DNA of 64,000 bases from an uncultured Mediterraneibacter sp. (GTDB lineage Bacteria > Bacillota > Clostridia > Lachnospirales > Lachnospiraceae), in contig CALWLJ010000004.1 of NCBI GenBank assembly GCA_944381495.1, forward strand, positions 62,001-126,000, read 5' to 3'. The notes under the pieces were generated by a model, which was given only the letters and a program-made list of their open reading frames with translations, did no database searches and was not told where the DNA came from. The position numbers and the translations under genes were made by a program. This document shows positions 1-8,442 of this stretch, one piece after another. Each line of letters begins with the position of its first letter. Within the stretch, counting starts at the first letter, position 1.

Positions 1-1166
1 CTGAGCGTATCCTGGCTCACCCTTTTTCCGTTCAACTTGATCACTGTAACTGCGTTGGGATGAAGAATCTTCTTCAGTTCCTGCCCTATAGATTTCAGCA
101 GGACCACGAAACGGCATACTTTAATTCCGCCTCCTGTGGAGCCGGCGCAGGCGCCTATAAACATGATTGCCAGCAGGACCGTCTTTGAAAGCTCGGGCCA
201 TAGTTCATAATCCGCAGTGTAAAATCCTGTCGTCGTAATGACCGACGCCACCTGGAAGGAAGCATAGCGAAAGGCATGGAGCACATTTCCATATATGTTC
301 AGAATATTGATGGTGATGATCACAATTGCCGCAGCGATCACTCCAAGGTAGGCTCTCAGCTCCTCGTTCTTGAACACGTTCTTCCAATCCTTCATAAGCA
401 GAAGGAAATACAGGTTGAAGTTAACTCCAAACAAAATCATAAACACTGTGATCACGCCGTCGATATAAGCGCTGTCATAAAAGCTCACACTGGCGTTTCT
501 GTTGGAGAATCCTCCGGTCCCCGCCGTACTGAAGGAATGCACAAGAGCATCGTACAGATTCATCCCGCCAAACATCAGTAGGACCACTTCAATTGCTGTC
601 ATCACAAAATACATTCCGTAAAGAATGGTTGCGGTATTTCTGGCCTTGGGAACCAGTTTATCCGCCTCCGGTCCCGGCATCTCCGCCCGCATCAGAGGCA
701 TGGCGCCCATATCATCCAGCGATGTGATCATCATAACGAATACCAGAACGCCCATACCGCCGATCCAGTGGGTCAGACACCGCCAGAAGTTCACTCCCAT
801 AGGCAGAGCCTCAATATCTGTCAGAATGGTAGATCCCGTAGTAGTAAATCCAGACACTGTCTCAAAAAACGCGTCTATGTACGCCGGAATGCTTCCGGTC
901 AGAGTAAACGGAAGAGCTCCGAACAGTGACCAGAGAATCCAGGCAAGACCAACGATAACAAATCCTTCTTTCCCATAAATCCTGCTGTTTTTCGGCTTCT
1001 TCCGACCGAAGATCAGAAAGATCACACCCAGAACCGCTGCCACTCCCACAAACGCCAGTCCTTCCCGCTCTCCGTATATGAGTGAGACAAGCGCCGGAAT
1101 CAGGAGAACAGCTCCTTCTACACCCAGCATTTTGCCAAGTATATATATTATCATTTTCTTATTCAT
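1..1166 (-). CDS. trkH: TrkH-family potassium uptake protein (3' end beyond the window)
   Basis: The frame reads leftward from ATG at 1166 and is still open at base 3, so about 388 N-terminal residues are present and the C-terminus is missing. The translation begins MNKKMIIYILGKMLGVEGA and is a polytopic membrane protein. It shows the selectivity-loop signatures of the Trk/Ktr/HKT family: SGFTTTGST near residue 105, STAGTGGFS, ITTTGFYT and GACAGSTGGGIK. TrkH forms the K+-translocating dimer in the membrane, gated by cytosolic TrkA. The gene starts 10 bp after the trkA stop codon, so the two should be co-transcribed in the order trkA-trkH. The ribosome site is weak (GGTGCGG). A second, different K+ system (KtrAB-like) lies at 48-51 kb. 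Confidence 0.93.
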   Translation of the reverse strand, partial: MNKKMIIYILGKMLGVEGAVLLIPALVSLIYGEREGLAFVGVAAVLGVIFLIFGRKKPKNSRIYGKEGFVIVGLAWILWSLFGALPFTLTGSIPAYIDAFFETVSGFTTTGSTILTDIEALPMGVNFWRCLTHWIGGMGVLVFVMMITSLDDMGAMPLMRAEMPGPEADKLVPKARNTATILYGMYFVMTAIEVVLLMFGGMNLYDALVHSFSTAGTGGFSNRNASVSFYDSAYIDGVITVFMILFGVNFNLYFLLLMKDWKNVFKNEELRAYLGVIAAAIVIITINILNIYGNVLHAFRYASFQVASVITTTGFYTADYELWPELSKTVLLAIMFIGACAGSTGGGIKVCRFVVLLKSIGQELKKILHPNAVTVIKLNGKRVSQDTL

Positions 1167-1176
1167 TTTTCCGCAC

Positions 1177-2535
1177 CTACACCAGTATATCCTTTAAATC
1201 TTCTATATGCTTATCCATCGTGACAAGAATCACGCTGTCTCCCACTTCGATGCAGTCATCGCCTCCGGGGATGATGATTTCCCTCTTTCTGGCAATACAT
1301 GCGATCAGGTTGTTTGACTTGAGAGAAAGCTCTTTCAGCGGAATTCCCGTATAAGATGTCTCAGAGCGGATAATAAACTCCAGGGCCTCCACCTGCTCGT
1401 CGACCAGCTGATACATAGTCTCTACATTGGCACTTCCCTGAGAATTCTTTCTGGCGCGGACATAACTGAGGATAGCATCCGCGGTAGCAGTCTTTGCCGA
1501 AACAATACTGTCAATACCGAAATCTTCAACCATCCTGGCTCTCCGGTCCTCATTGACCTTTGCAATGATCTTATCAACCCCCTGGCTCTTCGCGAATAGA
1601 GATGTAATAATATTCTCCTCATCCATGCCAGTAAGGGCTACAAAAGCATCCGCTTCCTCGATTCCTTCCTCGATAAGAAGATCGTGATCCGTAGCATCCC
1701 CGTTGATGATCGTCGCCTTGGGAAGGAGCTCGCATAACTGTTCGCCTCTCTCCACATCCTTCTCAATGATCTTCACCTGCATACCCACAGAGCAGAGCTG
1801 GCGGGTCAGATAATATGCAACTCGGCCGCCTCCGCAGATAATAACTTTTTTGATTTTTTCCCTGTGTTTGCCGAGAAGGTTGAAGAAAGACTCCACTTCT
1901 CTGTGGGACGCTGCGATGTGCAGTCTGTCGCCCTCATGCACCACATAATATCCGTCCGGGATCAGGACTTGATCTCCGTGTTCTACCGCACAGACCAGAA
2001 CTTTGATCTGAAGTTTGTCATACATCTCAGCAAGAGACATGCCCACAAGCCTGCTGTCCTTCATGATGGGGAACTCGATAAGCTCTACTCTTCCCTTTAC
2101 AAAAGTCTCAATCTTGCTCGCATCCGGGAACAGCAGCAGTCTGTTGATCTCGTCCGCTACGATCAGCTCAGGATTAACCGCCATACTCAGATGGAGATCT
2201 TCCTTCAGAAGGCCGATCTGGTTGAAATAGATGGGATTTCTCACTCGGGCAATCGTATGTTTTGCCCCGAGTCGCTTTGCGATCAGACAGCTCAGCATAT
2301 TGCACTCATCCGCAGATGTACATGCGATGACCAGATCTGCATGAGGCACTCCCGCCTGCTTCTGCACCTCTGCATCCACGCCGTCTCCTGTTACACATGC
2401 GATATCAAGACGGTCCACTGCGAATTTCATTTTCTTCTCATTATTGTCGATCATCACCACATCGTAATTCTCAACAGAAAGCTGCTGGGCAAGCTTAAAC
2501 CCAACTTTTCCGTCCCCAATGATAACAATTTCCAT
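1177..2535 (-). CDS. trkA: Trk potassium system NAD-binding subunit TrkA
   Basis: A 452-residue protein made of two tandem RCK units (Rossmann TrkA-N plus TrkA-C in each), the full-length TrkA arrangement. The first dinucleotide loop is GDGKVG at residues 7-12 and the second is GGGRVA near residue 235. TrkA binds NAD(H) or nucleotides on the cytosolic face of TrkH and gates K+ uptake. It is preceded by a good promoter (2591-2619) and followed 10 bp later by trkH, so it is the first gene of a two-gene operon. The start ATG at 2535 is preceded by a GAGGAAA ribosome site and fits the family N-terminus MEIVIIGDG. Confidence 0.95.
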   Translation of the reverse strand: MEIVIIGDGKVGFKLAQQLSVENYDVVMIDNNEKKMKFAVDRLDIACVTGDGVDAEVQKQAGVPHADLVIACTSADECNMLSCLIAKRLGAKHTIARVRNPIYFNQIGLLKEDLHLSMAVNPELIVADEINRLLLFPDASKIETFVKGRVELIEFPIMKDSRLVGMSLAEMYDKLQIKVLVCAVEHGDQVLIPDGYYVVHEGDRLHIAASHREVESFFNLLGKHREKIKKVIICGGGRVAYYLTRQLCSVGMQVKIIEKDVERGEQLCELLPKATIINGDATDHDLLIEEGIEEADAFVALTGMDEENIITSLFAKSQGVDKIIAKVNEDRRARMVEDFGIDSIVSAKTATADAILSYVRARKNSQGSANVETMYQLVDEQVEALEFIIRSETSYTGIPLKELSLKSNNLIACIARKREIIIPGGDDCIEVGDSVILVTMDKHIEDLKDILV

Positions 2536-2590
2536 AATCTTTTTCCTCTATGCAATTATTATTTTGTCATGCCGCTCATACGGCAGAACG

Positions 2591-2619
2591 ATTATAGCAC
2601 CTTTGTATTTAAAGTACAA
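2591..2619 (-). promoter_or_regulatory. Sigma-A promoter of trkA-trkH
   Basis: Read on the minus strand: TTGTAC, a 17-base spacer, then TATAAT. The -10 box lies about 55 bases before the trkA ATG. This places the start of the trk transcript to the left of the long inverted repeat at 2671-2998, so that repeat is upstream of, not inside, the trk mRNA. Confidence 0.7.
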
Positions 2620-2670
2620 CAGCATTAACATGATCTTGACGGAATTCTTAACGCTTTCTTTGCGTAGTGG

Positions 2671-2998
2671 CTGTTTAGCACTAACTTCAATTATTAAACA
2701 TCCGAAAACAGGATATTTCTAAAACGTATTCTGCCGGGAGGGAGGATACATCCGGGTTCCGCTCCAGGGGATAAGGAAAACTATAAAGTTCCGGGTACGG
2801 ACTAAAAGCCAGAACAGGCGGCGAGCAACTCGTTTCACTCAGACAATCTCGCCGCCTGTTCTAACGTCCGTACCCGGAACTTCAAGTTTTGCTAATCCCC
2901 TTCCGAAGTCACCCGTCTATATCCTCCCTCCCCGCAGAAAGGTTTTCGAGATCGGCTGTTTTCTAGTCTATTTAAGACAGAAGTCAGCGGATAAACAG
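2671..2998. repeat. Very long imperfect inverted repeat (about 330 bp palindrome)
   Basis: The two halves pair along almost their whole length. The innermost stem joins GCGGCGAG (2818-2825) with CTCGCCGC (2848-2855) around a 22-base loop. Outward, AAGTTCCGGGTACGGAC pairs with the arm ending in GTCCGTACCCGGAACTT. Next, GGGAGGGAGGATA (from about 2736) pairs with the arm at 2918-2934, and finally CTGTTTA (2671) pairs with TAAACAG (2992-2998). Mismatches and small bulges interrupt it. I see no convincing ORF. It lies between the EF-G-like gene and the trkA promoter. It could be a non-autonomous mobile element, a boundary element or a structured RNA; the sequence alone does not decide. Confidence 0.85.
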
Positions 2999-3011
2999 CT
3001 CGGAAACAAGA

Positions 3012-3058
3012 GGCGCGGCCTGGAGATCTTACAAATGGTAAGTTTTCCAAGCCGCGCC
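3012..3058. repeat. GC-rich hairpin, possible transcription terminator
   Basis: GGCGCGGCCTGGA pairs with TCCAAGCCGCGCC at the base, and CTTAC pairs with GTAAG around an AAATG loop at the tip. It sits between two longer inverted repeats, downstream of the EF-G-like gene. It has no clean U-run on either strand, so intrinsic termination is possible but not shown. Confidence 0.6.
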
Positions 3059-3074
3059 AATTTGCGTTTCTACC

Positions 3075-3259
3075 TGTTTAGTTGTTCCCGGTATCCAGCT
3101 GTCAAGGCGGTGTGTTGTCACGAAGGCCCGTAGCAGAGCGCCGGCACTTTGGCCGCGTCTTTTGCGGCCTTACGTGTCCGCTGCGCTATGCTCCGAGCGA
3201 GAGCGTGGCCGCCGGGATAACACACCGCCTTGACAGCGGCCTACCGGAAGCAACTGAAC
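3075..3259 (-). repeat. Structured intergenic repeat, family 1 copy 1
   Basis: An imperfect inverted repeat of about 185 bp. The outer stem pairs TGTTTAGTTG with CAACTGAACA, then CTGTCAAGGCGGTGTGTT with AACACACCGCCTTGACAG. The tip is GGCCGC (3151-3156) against GCGGCC (3164-3169). Between the stems lie two unpaired or weakly paired segments, around GCCCGTAGCAGAGCGCCGGCAC and GCTCCGAGCGAGAGCGTG (plus strand). Both segments recur in the copy at 33960-34102, although the stems there have different sequence. The element begins 13 bp after the stop codon of the EF-G-like gene, in the same orientation relative to its upstream gene as copy 2. Confidence 0.8.
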
Positions 3260-3272
3260 AAAACAGCCCTAT

Positions 3273-5348
3273 TTACTCCTCAGCTGCTCTTGCCGCAATC
3301 TCCTTCTCCTGCACATCATTCGGAGCCTGCTCGTAGCGTGCAAATGTGTACTCATAGGTACCTCTTCCGCCTGTCATGGAACGGAGCGTCGTGCAGTATC
3401 CGAACAATCCGGTCATTGGGATATCCGCCTCGATCACCTGCTTGCCGCCTGCAACAGGAGTCATACCGAGCACTCTTCCTCTTCTCTTGTTCAGATCTCC
3501 CATTACATCTCCCGTATAATCATCGGGCACTGTAACTTTCAGGGAAGCGATAGGCTCAAGAAGCACCGGTGAAGCATCCATGAATCCTTTCTTGAATGCC
3601 TGGATCGTAGCTGTCTTAAATGCCATCTCAGAAGAATCTACCGGATGGTAGGATCCATCGTACAGAATGGCCTTCACGCCTACGACCGGATAGCCGGCAA
3701 GAGGACCTTTCACTACAGATTCCTGCAGACCTTTTTCCACAGCCGGGAAATAGTTCTTCGGAACTGCGCCGCCTACTACGCATTCTTCAAATATATAAGG
3801 TGTATCCAGATCTCCGGAGGGCTCGAATTTCATCTTGACATGTCCGTACTGTCCATGACCGCCGGTCTGTTTCTTGTACTTCATATCTACATCGGAGTTT
3901 TTGCGGATTGTCTCACGGAAGGCAACTTTCGGCGTAGAAAGAGTAATTTCTACTTTATATCTTGCAGCCAGTTTGCTGGCGGTGATCTCCAGGTGCTGGT
4001 CGCCCATACCGTAGAGCAATGTCTGGCGGTTCTCGCTGTCATTGACCACTCTCAGCGTGACATCCTCCGCCGTCATCCTTGCAAGGGCCTGGGAAACTTT
4101 ATCCTCGTCTCCCTTCTTATTCACTGTATACTTCATATATGTATAAGGAACTGAATAATCTGTCTTTGCATAGGAAACCGGAGTTGCCTTTGTAGAAAGA
4201 GTATCTCCGGTACGAGTGTTTGCCAGCTTGGCAATGGCTCCGATATCTCCTGCAAAAAGCTCCGATACTTCCGAGGGTTTGTTTCCGCACATTACATAAA
4301 GCTTGCCCGGCTTCTCCTCTGCGTCTGTATCTGCATTAAAAAGGATATCATCTCCCTTGAGCACACCGGAACACACTTTTATAAAGGAATACTTTCCGAT
4401 GAACGGATCCACCATGGTCTTGAACACATATGCGCTCTTTGCCTTGGAGAAATCATAATTTGCCTCGAAGATTTCATTGGTCCTGCGGTTGATTCCCGCG
4501 CATGTCCTCTTGTCCGGACTTGGGAAGAACCTTACGATATCAGAAAGGAGGTTTGCCACGCCCTGTGCCTGGACGTTGGATCCCATGGCAACCGGTACGA
4601 TATCGCCGTCCATAACCTCTGTACGCATGGCAGCACGGATCTCCTCTACAGAGAACTCTTCACCGTTGAAGTAACGCTCCATGAACTCTTCGCTCGTCTC
4701 AGCAACCGCTTCCATAAGAGAATCTCTTAATATTTCAAGGTTCGGCTTACAGTAATCCGGAATCTCGCACTCTTCTCTCTGGCCTACTCCTGTATATCTG
4801 CGGCCTGCATTCTTAATCACGTTGATATAGCCGACCAGTTTCTCATTCTCACGGATGGGCTGGAAATGAGGCGCGATCTTCTTCCCATATCTCTTTGTCA
4901 GATCTTCCACTACCTGGCGGAAACTTGCATCGTCCACATCCATCTCTGTCACATAGACCATGCGGGGAAGATTATACTTGTCGCACAGTTCCCATGCCTT
5001 TTCTGTTCCTACCTGGACACCGGCCTTTCCTGATACGACAATAACTGCGGCGTCTGCTGCACTTACTGCTTCCTCTACCTCGCCTACAAAATCAAAATAT
5101 CCCGGCGTGTCAAGGATATTGATCTTTGCCTTCTCCCATTCAATGGGAACAAGACTTGTGCTGATGGAAAATCCGCGTTTCTGCTCCTCTTTATCAAAAT
5201 CGCTCACGGTATTGGATTCGGAAATCTTTCCCATACGGTTTGTAGCGCCCGATACATACAGCATCGCCTCAACAAGACTTGTCTTGCCGCTTCCGCCATG
5301 TCCAAGCAATACCACGTTTCTAATCTCGTCTGTTCTGTAAACCTTCAT
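3273..5348 (-). CDS. Elongation factor G-like GTPase (non-canonical paralogue)
   Basis: A 691-residue protein with the five-domain EF-G architecture: N-terminal G domain, then domains II to V, ending in the EF-G C-terminal fold (near TGLFGYCTTLRSMTGGRG). The P-loop is GHGGSGKT (16-23), not the AHIDAGKT form of housekeeping EF-G. The switch I threonine region reads RGFSIS, the G3 box DTPG (80-83) is intact, and the G4 box is TEMD (134-137) in place of NKMD. This is the EF-G-like/EF-G2 paralogue known in Bacillota, not the str-operon fusA and not a TetM-type protection protein. Family members bind the ribosome, but the cellular role is uncertain. The ATG is preceded by AAGGAGG. It appears monocistronic, with its own promoter. 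Confidence 0.9.
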   Translation of the reverse strand: MKVYRTDEIRNVVLLGHGGSGKTSLVEAMLYVSGATNRMGKISESNTVSDFDKEEQKRGFSISTSLVPIEWEKAKINILDTPGYFDFVGEVEEAVSAADAAVIVVSGKAGVQVGTEKAWELCDKYNLPRMVYVTEMDVDDASFRQVVEDLTKRYGKKIAPHFQPIRENEKLVGYINVIKNAGRRYTGVGQREECEIPDYCKPNLEILRDSLMEAVAETSEEFMERYFNGEEFSVEEIRAAMRTEVMDGDIVPVAMGSNVQAQGVANLLSDIVRFFPSPDKRTCAGINRRTNEIFEANYDFSKAKSAYVFKTMVDPFIGKYSFIKVCSGVLKGDDILFNADTDAEEKPGKLYVMCGNKPSEVSELFAGDIGAIAKLANTRTGDTLSTKATPVSYAKTDYSVPYTYMKYTVNKKGDEDKVSQALARMTAEDVTLRVVNDSENRQTLLYGMGDQHLEITASKLAARYKVEITLSTPKVAFRETIRKNSDVDMKYKKQTGGHGQYGHVKMKFEPSGDLDTPYIFEECVVGGAVPKNYFPAVEKGLQESVVKGPLAGYPVVGVKAILYDGSYHPVDSSEMAFKTATIQAFKKGFMDASPVLLEPIASLKVTVPDDYTGDVMGDLNKRRGRVLGMTPVAGGKQVIEADIPMTGLFGYCTTLRSMTGGRGTYEYTFARYEQAPNDVQEKEIAARAAEE

Positions 5349-5418
5349 GCTGCTGCCTCCTTGTTATGTAGTTATTCTGCACACCACTTTATCGTTATGG
5401 CATACACACTATGGATAT

Positions 5419-5447
5419 ATTCTACTAAAATTCGCGCTCAATTACAA
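5419..5447 (-). promoter_or_regulatory. Sigma-A promoter of the EF-G-like gene
   Basis: Minus strand: TTGTAA, 17-base spacer, TAGAAT, about 70 bases before the start codon. It is back to back with the tyrA promoter in a 221 bp divergent intergenic region. Confidence 0.65.
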
Positions 5448-5482
5448 CTATTTTATTCATTTTTCACATATTTCCTGTTCTG

Positions 5483-5511
5483 TTTACTTTTTCACGTTAA
5501 AATGTTAGAAT
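5483..5511 (+). promoter_or_regulatory. Sigma-A promoter of tyrA-aroA
   Basis: TTTACT, 17-base spacer, TAGAAT, leaving a leader of about 50 bases before tyrA. No T-box or other recognisable riboswitch is visible in this short leader. Confidence 0.6.
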
Positions 5512-5569
5512 AGCTCTGTGTGTTTTATTCAGAAACGCATAAAATTGTAACAGTTTTGGAAAGGATCAT

Positions 5570-6673
5570 ATGATCATGTCATCTACAAAAATCGGATTCA
5601 TCGGGCTCGGACTCATCGGCGGCTCTATTGCCAAGGCAGTCCGCCAGTATTACCCGGACTGGGAGATCATTGCTTACGACAAAAGCAGGGAAACACTGGC
5701 CCTGGCGGTACAGGAGGGGACCATCCACACGGCCTGTTCCTCCATCGACGACAATTTCAGAGGATGCGGCTACATTTTTCTGTGCGCGCCCGTTTCTTAT
5801 AATACAGCATATCTTTCCCAGCTGAAAGATCTCATCGATCAGGACTGCATTCTGACCGATGTAGGAAGCGTAAAAACATCCATCCACGAGGAGGTCATCC
5901 GCCTTGGTCTGGAAGAGAATTTTATCGGAGGACATCCCATGGCAGGTTCAGAAAAGAGCGGATTTGCCAACGCAAAGGCTCATCTGATCGAGAACGCCTA
6001 CTATATTCTAACCCCTTCTGCCCGGGTGGCTCCCGAGAAGGTAAAATCATACCGTCAGCTGGCGGAATCGCTGAAGGCGCTCCCTGTCGTGCTGGACTAC
6101 AGGGAACACGACAAGATTACAGGGACTATCAGCCATCTTCCCCATATCATCGCCTCTACTCTGGTAAATTTCGTCCATGATACAGATACCAGGGACGGGA
6201 TGATGAAAGCGCTGGCAGCGGGAGGTTTTAAAGATATAACAAGGATTGCCTCCTCCTCGCCGGTCATGTGGCAGCAAATCTGCCTCAAAAACCGGGACAA
6301 TATCTCCCGGATCCTGGAAAACTACATCCAGGCGCTGGGCAGGGCAAAGGAGCTGGTGGATCAGTCCGATGAGAAAGCCCTGTACTCTATGTTTGAGAAC
6401 TCCAGAGACTACCGGGACTCCATGCCCAACAGCTCGGCAGGTCCCATCAAGAAACAGTTCGCTCTCTATTGCGACATTATCGACGAGGCGGGCGGGATTG
6501 CTACTATCGCCACTATACTGGCAAGTAATCTGATCAATATTAAAAATATCGGGATCATACATAACCGTGAATTTGAAGAAGGGGTGCTCCGTATTGAGTT
6601 CTACGACGAAGACGCCTCTGTCAAAGCGACGGAGCTTCTGAAAAAGTACAGATATGTAGTATATGAAGTTTAA
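5570..6673 (+). CDS. tyrA: Prephenate dehydrogenase with ACT domain
   Basis: A 367-residue enzyme converting prephenate plus NAD+ to 4-hydroxyphenylpyruvate in tyrosine synthesis. The N-terminal Rossmann motif GLGLIGGS is at 12-19. The family signature GGHPMAGSEKSG lies near 122-133, and HLPHIIAS near 190 is part of the helical dimerisation domain. The last 70 or so residues (IATILASNLINIKNIGI...) form a regulatory ACT domain, expected to bind tyrosine. GAAAGG lies 5 bases before the ATG at 5570; ATG at 5576 is a possible alternative. It is followed 33 bp later by aroA on the same strand, so this is a small aromatic amino acid operon. Confidence 0.95.
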   Translation: MIMSSTKIGFIGLGLIGGSIAKAVRQYYPDWEIIAYDKSRETLALAVQEGTIHTACSSIDDNFRGCGYIFLCAPVSYNTAYLSQLKDLIDQDCILTDVGSVKTSIHEEVIRLGLEENFIGGHPMAGSEKSGFANAKAHLIENAYYILTPSARVAPEKVKSYRQLAESLKALPVVLDYREHDKITGTISHLPHIIASTLVNFVHDTDTRDGMMKALAAGGFKDITRIASSSPVMWQQICLKNRDNISRILENYIQALGRAKELVDQSDEKALYSMFENSRDYRDSMPNSSAGPIKKQFALYCDIIDEAGGIATIATILASNLINIKNIGIIHNREFEEGVLRIEFYDEDASVKATELLKKYRYVVYEV

Positions 6674-6706
6674 TAAAAAGGTTTATGAAAGAGAGGGAGA
6701 TTTATT

Positions 6707-7999
6707 ATGGAATTATGCAGCATGACCGGACTTAAAGGAACGATCCGTGTTCCGGGAGACAAGTCCATCTCGCACAGATGCGTCATGTTCGGCTCTATCG
6801 CCAACGGGACCACCGAGATACACAATTTTCTGGAAGGGGCTGACTGTCTGGCCACCATCCGGTGCTTTCAGAGGCTGGGGATCGACGTAGAAAAAAAGGA
6901 AAATACGATTCTTGTCCACGGCAAAGGACTTCACGGACTTTCTGCTCCAACGGACATTCTTGATGTAGGGAACAGCGGCACCACAACAAGACTGATCTCA
7001 GGCATCCTGGCAGGACAGCCTTTTGACTCCAAGCTCTCAGGTGATGCTTCCCTGAACTCCCGTCCCATGAAAAGGATCATCGATCCACTGACGAAAATGG
7101 GGGCTCATATTTCCAGTATCCTGCGGAACGGATGTGCTCCACTGTATATCACACCGGGCAGCCTCCACGGTATTCACTATAACTCACCGGTAGCCAGCGC
7201 TCAGGTGAAATCCTGCCTGCTCCTGGCCGGTCTGTACGCAGACGGCGAAACCTCTGTCACAGAACCCAGCCTGTCCAGAAACCATACCGAGCTGATGCTG
7301 AAAGAATTCGGCGCGGACATCCGCTCTACCCACACCATCGGGAGCACGGAGACCACTGCCGTCATCAAGCCATGTGAAGAATTGTACGGCCAGAAGATCA
7401 GGGTTCCAGGAGATATCTCCTCGGCCGCCTATTTTATCGCGGCTGGTCTCATCGTCCCGGACTCTGAGATCCTGATCAAAAATGTGGGGATCAACCCAAC
7501 CCGGGCAGGAATCCTGAAGGTATGCGAGGATATGGGAGGAGACATTTCCCTCCTCAATGAACGAACGGAAGGCGGAGAAAAAATGGCGGATATCCTTGTC
7601 CGCACCAGCCAGCTCCACGGCATCACCATCGAAGGAGATATTATCCCCACTCTGATCGATGAGATCCCGATCATCGCTGTTATGGCCGCTGTTGCAGAAG
7701 GCACTACTGTCATTAAGGATGCGGCAGAACTTAAAGTGAAGGAAACCGACCGGATCGAGACCGTCACGGACAACCTGAAAGCCATGGGATGTATGGTGAC
7801 TCCTACTTCAGACGGAATGGTGATCACCGGAGGACGCCCGCTGAAAGGGGCTTCTATTCATACGCTTCTGGATCACCGCATCGCCATGGCGTTCAGCATC
7901 GCGGCGCTGGTCGCTGAAGGACGGACAAAGATCCTGGACAGCAAGTGCATCGATGTGTCCTATCCGGACTTCTACGATACGTTTGAGGCGCTGCTGTAA
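6707..7999 (+). CDS. aroA: 3-phosphoshikimate 1-carboxyvinyltransferase (EPSP synthase)
   Basis: A 430-residue enzyme joining shikimate-3-phosphate and phosphoenolpyruvate, the sixth step of the shikimate pathway. The substrate-binding signature GDKSISHR is at 17-24. LDVGNSGTTTRL (near 86) and LKVKETDRI (near 345) are the other classic motifs, and DHRIAMAF lies near the C-terminus. Length and motif spacing are normal for the family. A GAGAGGGAG ribosome site precedes the ATG. It is the second gene after tyrA and is followed by a convergent terminator at 8043-8072. Confidence 0.97.
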   Translation: MELCSMTGLKGTIRVPGDKSISHRCVMFGSIANGTTEIHNFLEGADCLATIRCFQRLGIDVEKKENTILVHGKGLHGLSAPTDILDVGNSGTTTRLISGILAGQPFDSKLSGDASLNSRPMKRIIDPLTKMGAHISSILRNGCAPLYITPGSLHGIHYNSPVASAQVKSCLLLAGLYADGETSVTEPSLSRNHTELMLKEFGADIRSTHTIGSTETTAVIKPCEELYGQKIRVPGDISSAAYFIAAGLIVPDSEILIKNVGINPTRAGILKVCEDMGGDISLLNERTEGGEKMADILVRTSQLHGITIEGDIIPTLIDEIPIIAVMAAVAEGTTVIKDAAELKVKETDRIETVTDNLKAMGCMVTPTSDGMVITGGRPLKGASIHTLLDHRIAMAFSIAALVAEGRTKILDSKCIDVSYPDFYDTFEALL

Positions 8000-8042
8000 G
8001 AGTCGGCACAGACCTCAGACAGAGCACAAATATGCATAAGAA

Positions 8043-8072
8043 AAGCGGTCATGCCGGAAGACATGGCCGCTT
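8043..8072. terminator. Hairpin terminator between convergent genes
   Basis: AAGCGGTCATG pairs with CATGGCCGCTT around an 8-base loop, followed on the plus strand by CTTATTCTCTTTTT. It ends the tyrA-aroA transcript. On the opposite strand it has AAAAG upstream-side A residues, so it may also serve the small gene at 8086. Confidence 0.8.
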
Positions 8073-8085
8073 GCTTATTCTCTTT

Positions 8086-8391
8086 TTAGAAATTAAAGGC
8101 TGGACAATCTTTGTAGCGTTCTGGTATCGGAAGCTCATCAAGCCCCATCGGCCCAAGATTTTCAACATACATCGATTGCTCTCTGGGAAATAAATATTCA
8201 TTGAGATACTCAATAAAATCCTGTTCATTGTAACAAAGACTGCCGTTAATCCGATATTTTTTTGCACGGGGGCTTGTTCTAAGCCATTTGTCACAAAATT
8301 CTATGCAATATTGAGTCAAATTGTCTGCTACCACATCTGGAACAGAATAAACCAGTCTGTCCCCATCAGCACTAATGATTATATTTTTCAT
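8086..8391 (-). CDS. Small conserved-looking protein of unknown function
   Basis: A 101-residue soluble acidic protein starting MKNIIISADGDRLVYSVPD. The ATG at 8391 is chosen because GAGGAAAG lies 6-7 bases upstream; the ATG five codons earlier has no ribosome site. There is no signal peptide, membrane segment or recognised catalytic motif. The middle is rich in aromatic residues (NEQDFIEYLNEYLFP) and the end reads ERYKDCPAFNF. Its DNA is more AT-rich than the neighbouring tyrA-aroA and folate genes, which may point to separate acquisition. It stands alone between convergent and tandem neighbours. I do not recognise the family and propose no function. Confidence 0.6.
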   Translation of the reverse strand: MKNIIISADGDRLVYSVPDVVADNLTQYCIEFCDKWLRTSPRAKKYRINGSLCYNEQDFIEYLNEYLFPREQSMYVENLGPMGLDELPIPERYKDCPAFNF

Positions 8392-8442
8392 CTTATCTTT
8401 CCTCATAAATCATTGCCGGGTAAATCCCCCGCTTTCATTGGA

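Noticed and set aside
3273-5348. Tetracycline resistance ribosomal protection protein (TetM-like)
   Set aside because: The G-domain and C-terminal motifs match EF-G-like paralogues. TetM-type signatures are not apparent.
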